Source of the DNA: CAZXDS01 sp964639525
GTDB lineage: Bacteria; Bacteroidota; Ignavibacteria; Ignavibacteriales; Melioribacteraceae
Assembly (NCBI GenBank): GCA_964639525.1
Contig: CAZXDS010000048.1
Coordinates: forward strand, 1-18,628
Reading direction: 5' to 3'
DNA: 18,628 bases
Below are positions 7,306 to 13,335 of this stretch, piece by piece (within the stretch, counting starts at the first letter, position 1; every line of letters starts with the position of its first letter). The notes beneath the pieces are model-generated. The model saw nothing but the letters and a program-made list of their open reading frames with translations. It was not told the origin of the DNA and searched no databases. Made by a program: the position numbers and the translations under genes.

Positions 7306-8658
7306 TCATTCATTTGATAGTTCGGTTTTAAGCTCCTCAAAATTTTTTGGTTTACCTATAATCTCAAAATCCTTATTAACAAGAAACATTGTTGGTGTAG
7401 CGTAAATATAAAAGTCATATGAAATTTTACTTTCCCAACCTTTTAAATCAGAAACATTTTTCCAATTGTAATTGTTTTTTGTTAAAAAATTTCTCCATTT
7501 ACTGAAATCGGTATCTAAGGAAATACCATAAATTTGAAAATCATTTGAGTTTTTGTTAGAATATAATTCCAATAGTTTGGGAAGAAAAAGTTGACAATGA
7601 GGGCAATAGCTTGAGTAAAACAGAACTAATATTTTTTTTGCAGATACATTGTACAAACTTGTAATTTTGCCATTTAGATTCGGTAGTGAAATGTTAGGAA
7701 CTTTTATTCCTGATTTCATAAATTTTGATTGTTTAATTCTCATCTGAACCAAACTATCCGTTATTGAATCGAGGCAAAGATCATCTCTGACAACAAAATT
7801 ATCAACAAGATAATCAATCACATTTCCTAAACCTAACTTTTTAAAACCGGTGATTAAATATTGAGCCATTCGTTTATAAATTCTCAAATTTCCCTTCGCC
7901 TTGTTCAAAATTGTATCAACTGCCGATTTATATTCTTTTTCCAATAAGACTTTTTTTGAATTTAAATTATTTATGTAGTTTAGATATTCGATTGTTTTAT
8001 TAGCATAAAGATCGCTTTGGAGAAGTAATGCATTGCTAAAATCAACGTTATCCCAAAAATGTTTTTTAATAAATTTTTGTGCTGCTTGCAAAGTTGAATT
8101 ATCATTTACTTGCGGTAGATGAATTGAGTTGATATAAAGTGAGATTAAATTTTTATCATTTGATTTTGAATGCTTATTGATAAATCCCCAATATTCTTTA
8201 TAACTATTGGAAAAGTCATTTTGTACTATGGATAAATTATTGTCTTTAATTAAATCTTTTGAAATTGCTTTTTGCAATTTTTTTTGAGCAAAATTATATT
8301 TTGCAACGAGAATTAAATATTTAAAATATGTACTATTTGCATCTGACTTAATTATTTTCGCATTTTGAATAAGATTATCTTTATCCGTTTCTATTTTAAT
8401 GTCATTACCGTCATATATAAAATTAAGCCAAATATTATTGTCAAAAACTATTCTGTAAAATCCTATAGACAATCCATTATGGGAAATCTTGAATAATCCA
8501 TTATTATCGGAAGTTATTGATTCAACAAATTTAGTTTCTCCCAGTGATAAAGCATATAAAGAAGCACGCCAATGTTCAAATCCTTTTATTTGAAAAGAAA
8601 TATTTTGTGCTGTAAGTATTGTTGAAAATAAAACGAAAATTATTACGATTTTTTTCAT
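7306..8658 (-). CDS. Secreted thioredoxin/TlpA-like protein with Bacteroidota-type N-terminal domain
   Basis: This is an exported thiol-disulfide protein. A cleavable signal peptide covers about residues 1-17, ending LTAQ. Residues 20-100 look like the beta-rich domain (DUF4369-like) that often precedes TlpA domains in Bacteroidota. A long helical middle (about 105-310) is followed by a thioredoxin fold from about 320. The redox motif is CPHC at 352-355 in the context SSYCPHCQLF, and the cis-proline is P422 in YATPTMFLV. CPHC is the DsbA-type pair and is less common than CxPC in TlpA proteins, which may indicate a more oxidising or isomerase-like role. It is divergent from the binding-protein gene, with 165 bases between the starts. 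A link to that cassette is not evident. The redox function is well supported; its partners are unknown. Confidence 0.82.
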   Translation of the reverse strand: MKKIVIIFVLFSTILTAQNISFQIKGFEHWRASLYALSLGETKFVESITSDNNGLFKISHNGLSIGFYRIVFDNNIWLNFIYDGNDIKIETDKDNLIQNAKIIKSDANSTYFKYLILVAKYNFAQKKLQKAISKDLIKDNNLSIVQNDFSNSYKEYWGFINKHSKSNDKNLISLYINSIHLPQVNDNSTLQAAQKFIKKHFWDNVDFSNALLLQSDLYANKTIEYLNYINNLNSKKVLLEKEYKSAVDTILNKAKGNLRIYKRMAQYLITGFKKLGLGNVIDYLVDNFVVRDDLCLDSITDSLVQMRIKQSKFMKSGIKVPNISLPNLNGKITSLYNVSAKKILVLFYSSYCPHCQLFLPKLLELYSNKNSNDFQIYGISLDTDFSKWRNFLTKNNYNWKNVSDLKGWESKISYDFYIYATPTMFLVNKDFEIIGKPKNFEELKTELSNE

Positions 8659-8823
8659 GAAAAGTATTTTACCTAAAATAATAATACGCTAAATTAAATT
8701 TAGAATATGTTAGATTATAAAACATTAAAAAATTATTAATTTAATTTGCCTATTAATAAAAGTTTCTTTTTACAATTGAATATTCTTTCTTAACTTAATA
8801 AAATAATTTTAATTTTTAATATA

Positions 8824-10143
8824 ATGAAGAAAAACATAAAAAAAATCAGACTTAGTCTCGTTATACTTTTAGTTATTATTTCATCTTTGTCGACTGTAAT
8901 TCTATATTTATTCCCTTTGATTCGTTATTCTACAACTTCAAATAGTATTAAAAAAATATATTTTGCCGAAAATATTACTGATGCACACATGCAGCTTATT
9001 AACGAATTCAATAAAATAAATAAAGGGAAAATTAGGGTAATTCCTATTAATTTACCTTATGAAAAATTTTCAACAAACAAACGAAAAGAAATAATAACTA
9101 AAAATTTAAGAAATAGAACAAGTAGAATTGATATATATGCAATTGATGTAGTTTGGGGCGAACGTTTTGTTAAATGGGCTGAACCTTTAAACAATTATTT
9201 TTCAGATGAAGAAATGAATCAAATATTTGATAAAGCTAAACATTATTGTTATTCAGATTCCTCGCTTTATTCTATTCCGTTCTTTGCCGATATAGGTATT
9301 TTGTACTATAGAGAAGACATATTAAAAAGAATAAATAAGCATGAAAATTTGGTTAATGAAATAAAACAGGGAATAACTTGGGAAGAATTAGCCTCTTTGA
9401 AGATACCTAAGTGCAAATATACATATTTGTTTCAGGCAGATGATTACGAGGGATTGATGTGTAACTTTTTGGAAATAGCCGGTAGGAATTCATGCTATAA
9501 TTCGAAGAAGGAAATTTTAGGATTTAAAAAAGATGTTATTTACAACAGATTAAGTTTTGTTAAAGATTTAATTTATAAACAAAAAATTATACCTGCCGTA
9601 GTTACGGAATTTGATGAAAGTGCAACGTTCAAATATGCATTGGAAAATGATGTGCCTTTTTTTAGAGGATGGCCTACAGGAGAAAAAAATATCCACCTTT
9701 CTAAAAAATTAATTTCCAAGATTAAATATCTTAAGTTTGCTCCACTTCCGAGATTTACCGGCGAGTCTCCGGCTTCGGCTATTGGTGGATGGAATTTAAT
9801 AGTTTCTAAAAATTCAAGTAATAAAAATGAATCTGTGAAGTTTATCAAATATTTACTATCCAAATCTTCTCAGAAAACAATTTGGGAGGAAAACGGATAT
9901 TTACCGGTATTAAAATCTTTTTATGCTGATTCATCTTATCTATCTAAATATCCGGAGTTAAAATTGTGCTACAGATTATTAAAAAGCGGTATTTATCGGA
10001 TTCAAAATCAACAATACACAAGGATATCAGATATACTGACTGCTAATTTAAATCAATATTTTAAAAATAAATTATCATATGATAAATTTATAAAAAATAC
10101 ACTATATGAAATTAAATTGATAAAAAATAGATTTTTAAGATGA
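8824..10143 (+). CDS. Membrane-anchored family-1 extracellular solute-binding protein, probable sensor subunit
   Basis: This is a periplasmic-type solute-binding protein of the carbohydrate ABC family 1 (MalE/trehalose-binding-like). The 439 residues begin with a basic patch and a hydrophobic segment at about 10-33 with no lipobox and no clear signal-peptidase site, so it is probably held in the inner membrane. Family signatures include IYAIDVVWGERF (104-115), YSIPFFADIGILYYRED (149-165), TWEELASL (185-192), RGWP (281-284), GGWNLIVSKNS (321-331) followed by a helix resembling AxxFIKYLLS, and NGYLPVLKSFYAD (357-369). No ABC permease or ATPase gene is in the window. Its stop overlaps the start of a histidine kinase (ATGA, 10140-10143), which implies coupled translation and a shared complex. 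I infer that it presents a ligand, probably a sugar, to that kinase, as AioX does for AioS. There is no Shine-Dalgarno site before the ATG. Confidence 0.82.
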   Translation: MKKNIKKIRLSLVILLVIISSLSTVILYLFPLIRYSTTSNSIKKIYFAENITDAHMQLINEFNKINKGKIRVIPINLPYEKFSTNKRKEIITKNLRNRTSRIDIYAIDVVWGERFVKWAEPLNNYFSDEEMNQIFDKAKHYCYSDSSLYSIPFFADIGILYYREDILKRINKHENLVNEIKQGITWEELASLKIPKCKYTYLFQADDYEGLMCNFLEIAGRNSCYNSKKEILGFKKDVIYNRLSFVKDLIYKQKIIPAVVTEFDESATFKYALENDVPFFRGWPTGEKNIHLSKKLISKIKYLKFAPLPRFTGESPASAIGGWNLIVSKNSSNKNESVKFIKYLLSKSSQKTIWEENGYLPVLKSFYADSSYLSKYPELKLCYRLLKSGIYRIQNQQYTRISDILTANLNQYFKNKLSYDKFIKNTLYEIKLIKNRFLR

Positions 10144-11609
10144 GCTTTTTTCATAAATTACGTGATTACCATTTTGAAGTTTACCATTTTATTATTTTAA
10201 CGATAATAATAATTGTTTCGCAAGTTCTTTTGTCATATCTAAATATGTCATCTACAGAGAATTTGCTTAATAAAACAATGGAAAATTATAAATTGGAAAC
10301 TGCAGAAAGACAATCCGATTTTATCACTTCTTCCATAGAATTATTTCTTCAAAAATTTGTTGAATATCCTTATAGCCAAAATGATATTACCCAAAGTATT
10401 GAATCAATAGATTATTTAATTTATCAGCAATTGTTACAGAAAAATGTTGAAGATTTTTGCTTGGTTTTCTATTCGGCAAAAAAGATTGAAATACTTGATA
10501 GCGGAAAGGATATTTTAAACTACGTTGTAAAGAGGAAACTTCCTAAAAGTGAATCTCAAAAGAAAAGAAGTAAAGTAAAAAAATATTTCTCACTTGCAGC
10601 TCAGGACATATTTAATAATGAGGAAATCAAATCATTTATAGAAAACGGCAACACATTTCACGTCTTTGTCCCATTTTCAATAAAAGGAGAAGTGATAGGA
10701 GCAGTTTATCAAAAAATTACTCCGGATGTAAAAAAAATGAAGTCTATAATAAGTTCTTCATTTAATTATACGGGAGCTTGGATTTCTGCAATTATACTTT
10801 TTAGTCTGCTGCTAGTTTTTATATTAACAAATTATGTAATAAACGAACGAGATATTGCAAAATCAGAATTATTTGAGCAAAAGGAAAAGCAACTTACACA
10901 ATTAATTGAAACAAGAAAGGAGGCTAGTTTTGCCAGAAGAATATATCATGCTCAACACAAAGTAGCAAAAATAATCGGATTTGCAAAGGAAGATTTGCTT
11001 AAATGTCCGAACAATGAAGAACCTGCTATCAGCATCAGATTAAATAAATATATGAATTTTATAGGCAGAGCAATCTATGAGATGAAAACCATAAATCCTC
11101 CGATACACGTAATAAGAAACTTGGCATTTAATACAAATATAAACAGTTTATTGGAATTTCTTGTAAATAACATATTTCGTCGTGTATATAACGAAGGAGA
11201 TCAATATAAGTTTGAATTACTGTTAGATGAAAACTGTCCGATAGTTCATATTAATGAATATGTTGCTTGGGAAATATTTGAACCAATAATCAATAATGCT
11301 ATAGACCATAATAAAACAAAAAATATAAAGATTAATATTTCCAGTAAGTTTGAAGTTTCTAAAAATCAAATAGTTGTAATAATAGAAGATGATGGAATGG
11401 GCATCAAACAGGAATTTTTAAAAACTAATAAATCAGGATTACAAAAAATATTTAAAGAACATATTTCCACTAAAAATAGTTCGAACAACACTGGTTATGG
11501 ATGTTATATTGCAAATGAAAATTGCAAACGTTGTGGATGGATATTAACTGCAAATAATACTTCACAAGGTGCAGCTTTTGTAATTAGCATCCCAATAAAT
11601 AATGGATAA
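10140..11609 (+). CDS. Two-TM sensor histidine kinase with divergent phospho-acceptor helix
   Basis: This is an inner-membrane histidine kinase of 489 residues. TM1 is about 16-35 and TM2 about 212-232. The roughly 175-residue extracytoplasmic domain between them has no family I recognise. No PAS domain or obvious HAMP follows, only a helical linker (about 235-262). The likely phospho-acceptor is H270 in RRIYHAQHKVAKII. It aligns with the HisKA H-D/E-x-x-N-P box but lacks the acidic residue and the proline. The ATP-binding domain shows an N box around N386, a G1 box DDGMGI (417-422) and a G2 box NTGYGCYIA (450-458), ending in SQGAAFVISIP. C462 and C465 form CKRC just after the G2 box. It overlaps the binding-protein gene by four bases and is five bases before its response regulator, so the three should be co-transcribed. 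Confidence 0.87.
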   Translation: MSFFHKLRDYHFEVYHFIILTIIIIVSQVLLSYLNMSSTENLLNKTMENYKLETAERQSDFITSSIELFLQKFVEYPYSQNDITQSIESIDYLIYQQLLQKNVEDFCLVFYSAKKIEILDSGKDILNYVVKRKLPKSESQKKRSKVKKYFSLAAQDIFNNEEIKSFIENGNTFHVFVPFSIKGEVIGAVYQKITPDVKKMKSIISSSFNYTGAWISAIILFSLLLVFILTNYVINERDIAKSELFEQKEKQLTQLIETRKEASFARRIYHAQHKVAKIIGFAKEDLLKCPNNEEPAISIRLNKYMNFIGRAIYEMKTINPPIHVIRNLAFNTNINSLLEFLVNNIFRRVYNEGDQYKFELLLDENCPIVHINEYVAWEIFEPIINNAIDHNKTKNIKINISSKFEVSKNQIVVIIEDDGMGIKQEFLKTNKSGLQKIFKEHISTKNSSNNTGYGCYIANENCKRCGWILTANNTSQGAAFVISIPINNG

Positions 11610-11614
11610 TACTA

Positions 11615-13087
11615 ATGGTAAACTCAAAAATTAATATACTAATTGTTGAAGACGAAGACTATGATGTAAAACGAATTCTTAACACTATTAAGCCTTTCAA
11701 AAATTGGATGAACGTAAAAAACATAGTCTCGTCAGGGCGTGATGCTTTAAAAAATATTAAGGGAAATTCTGATGATTTTGACGTTGTAATACTTGATTAT
11801 CAAATATCCGGAGGATTATATGGAGTAGAACTTATTTCTGAAATTAAAAAAATTGATTCATCTCTGCAAGTTATTATTATTACAAAAATGACATTAAATC
11901 AAACTGATATTGATTTTGCCTCAGAATTAATCAAAAGCGGAGCATCTTGGTTCGGGACTAAAAATCCCATTGATATTGAAGATTTTATTTATCAACCAAC
12001 TGATTTTCTATTAGCAATTCAAAATGCTTTTGAAAAAAGACAATTGCAAAAGGAAAAGTCATTATTAATTTATGAACGTGACGCAACTCTTTCAAAGTTG
12101 GAAAATAATTTGCAAGATAATTTATTAAAGAAAAAAATTATCGGACAATCAAATGAAATTAATCAGATAAAATTTTTTATATCAAAATATAAAAATGTTA
12201 ATGCTAATATTTTAATTACCGGAGATTCGGGAACCGGAAAAGAACTTGTCGCAACTCACCTTCATTACTTAAGTAATAACCGATTTGAAAACTTTGTTGT
12301 TGTTAATTGTTCGGCAATTCCTGAAACTCTATTTGAAAGTGAATTCTTCGGGTACACAAAAGGAGCATTTACAGACGCTAAGGATGAGAAAATCGGTTTA
12401 TTTGAACAAGCAAATAATGGCACTTTGTTTTTAGATGAAGTTGGCGATCTATCGTTAAATGCACAAGCAAAGTTGTTGCGGGCTTTGGAAAGCGGAGAAA
12501 TTGATAAAATCGGACGGAAGAAGAAACATAAGGTTAATGTACGTATTATTTCGGCTACAAATAAAGATTTAACACAATTAGTAAAGCAAAAAAAATTCAG
12601 GCAGGATTTTTACTATCGCTTAAATATCTTAAATATTCATATTCCGGCAATACGTGAACGCAAGGACGATATTAAACCGTTAATTGACTATTTCTTAAAT
12701 AAATATCGTGTAGAATATAATATTTCGGATTTGTCAATCTCTTCAAAAGCAATGGAGTATTTAACTGAGTTTGAATGGTTTGGGAATGTTAGGCAAATAA
12801 AGAATCTTGTACTTAGAATGCTTCTTCTGCAGAATGGAGAGATAAATATGGATGTTGTTCGGATGTGTTTATCAGATCAGATTAAAAGAGAATTCGATGA
12901 ATTAAGCAATATAAAAGTTACAGATAAAAACTTTATTACCCCGTTGAAAGAAGCGGAAAAGAATTTTAGGCTAAAATATATTAGTACGGTGCGGAATTTA
13001 TTTCCTACGGATTCTGAAGCGGCAAAACGTCTTGGGTTGGCAAAATCAAATTTTCATAGATTGTTAAAAGAACTTAATTTAAAATAG
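11615..13087 (+). CDS. Sigma-54-dependent response regulator (NtrC family)
   Basis: This is a cytoplasmic transcription activator of 490 residues in the usual three-domain order. The receiver domain (about 6-140) has the acidic cluster E12-D13, phospho-acceptor D61 in VILDYQ, T90 and K116; an extra loop follows K116. The AAA+ domain (about 173-410) has Walker A GDSGTGKE (203-210), the sigma-54-contacting loop GAFTDA (250-255), Walker B TLFLDEVGDL (270-279) and the FYYRLNIL stretch. GAFTDA is a common functional variant of GAFTGA. The C-terminus (about 465-490) is a Fis-type helix-turn-helix, SEAAKRLGLAKSNFHRLLKE. It starts five bases after the kinase stop, which makes it the cognate partner. 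The first gene downstream is preceded by a -24/-12 promoter, the expected target. Confidence 0.94.
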   Translation: MVNSKINILIVEDEDYDVKRILNTIKPFKNWMNVKNIVSSGRDALKNIKGNSDDFDVVILDYQISGGLYGVELISEIKKIDSSLQVIIITKMTLNQTDIDFASELIKSGASWFGTKNPIDIEDFIYQPTDFLLAIQNAFEKRQLQKEKSLLIYERDATLSKLENNLQDNLLKKKIIGQSNEINQIKFFISKYKNVNANILITGDSGTGKELVATHLHYLSNNRFENFVVVNCSAIPETLFESEFFGYTKGAFTDAKDEKIGLFEQANNGTLFLDEVGDLSLNAQAKLLRALESGEIDKIGRKKKHKVNVRIISATNKDLTQLVKQKKFRQDFYYRLNILNIHIPAIRERKDDIKPLIDYFLNKYRVEYNISDLSISSKAMEYLTEFEWFGNVRQIKNLVLRMLLLQNGEINMDVVRMCLSDQIKREFDELSNIKVTDKNFITPLKEAEKNFRLKYISTVRNLFPTDSEAAKRLGLAKSNFHRLLKELNLK

Positions 13088-13118
13088 TTATCATTTTTAT
13101 AACTTAGTTGTCATTTCT
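13085..13118. repeat. 20-base-period direct repeat after the response regulator
   Basis: TAGTTATCATTTTT (13085-13098) and TAGTTGTCATTTCT (13105-13118) match at 12 of 14 positions with a period of 20 bases, close to two helical turns. The first copy includes the regulator's stop codon. AGTTAT and ATAACT (13086-13091 and 13099-13104) also form a small hairpin. The repeat may be part of the upstream activator region of the receptor promoter or a weak 3'-end structure. Confidence 0.35.
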
Positions 13119-13138
13119 AAGCATCCCAAGTAGTTTAT

Positions 13139-13161
13139 GATTGTATTTCTTTAATACAATC
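13139..13161. promoter_or_regulatory. Perfect 9-5-9 inverted repeat, candidate upstream activator site
   Basis: GATTGTATT, spacer TCTTT, AATACAATC. Its centre is about 82 bases upstream of the -24 element and about 107 upstream of the predicted transcript start, inside the usual range for enhancer sites of NtrC-family activators. The regulator encoded just upstream has a Fis-type HTH that would bind such a dyad as a dimer. No U-tract follows, so a terminator is less likely. Confidence 0.5.
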
Positions 13162-13229
13162 CATATGAAAATATATTACAAATCTTTGTTTTTCAATTAC
13201 TTACGGTTTATTAAACATTTCAAATGAGA

Positions 13230-13246
13230 TTGGCATTTTTATTGTT
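13230..13246 (+). promoter_or_regulatory. Sigma-54 (-24/-12) promoter of the TonB-dependent receptor gene
   Basis: TTGGCATTTTTATTGTT fits the consensus YTGGCACG-N4-TTGCW: TGGCA is complete, the four-base spacer is exact, TTG is complete and the last C is T. The GG and GT dinucleotides are separated by the required ten bases (13232-13233 and 13244-13245). Transcription should start near 13256, about 80 bases before the ATG. A sigma-54 activator gene ends 143 bases upstream, so the site and its likely activator are adjacent. Confidence 0.72.
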
Positions 13247-13254
13247 ATATAGAA

Positions 13255-13291
13255 GTACCGTCCGATAAGGAAATATTCAATTATCGAGTAC
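13255..13291 (+). promoter_or_regulatory. Predicted 5'-leader hairpin of the receptor transcript
   Basis: CGATAA (13263-13268) pairs with TTATCG (13281-13286) across twelve bases. Outer GTAC segments (13255-13258 and 13288-13291) can pair as well, with a four-base bulge on one side and one base on the other. It would lie at the very 5' end of the sigma-54 transcript and could protect the message. A strong AAGGAG (13325-13330) follows before the ATG. Confidence 0.3.
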
Positions 13292-13335
13292 AACTCAAAA
13301 TGTTTAAAAATATTTCAACTAAATAAGGAGTAATT

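Noticed and set aside
8689..8703. Palindrome CTAAATT-A-AATTTAG between the divergent thioredoxin-like and binding-protein genes
   Set aside because: It consists almost only of A and T in a very AT-rich spacer, where such dyads are expected by chance.
8824..11609. The possibility that the binding protein is part of a normal ABC importer
   Set aside because: No permease or ATPase gene is on either side in this window, and the gene is translationally coupled to a kinase. A permease elsewhere in the genome cannot be excluded.
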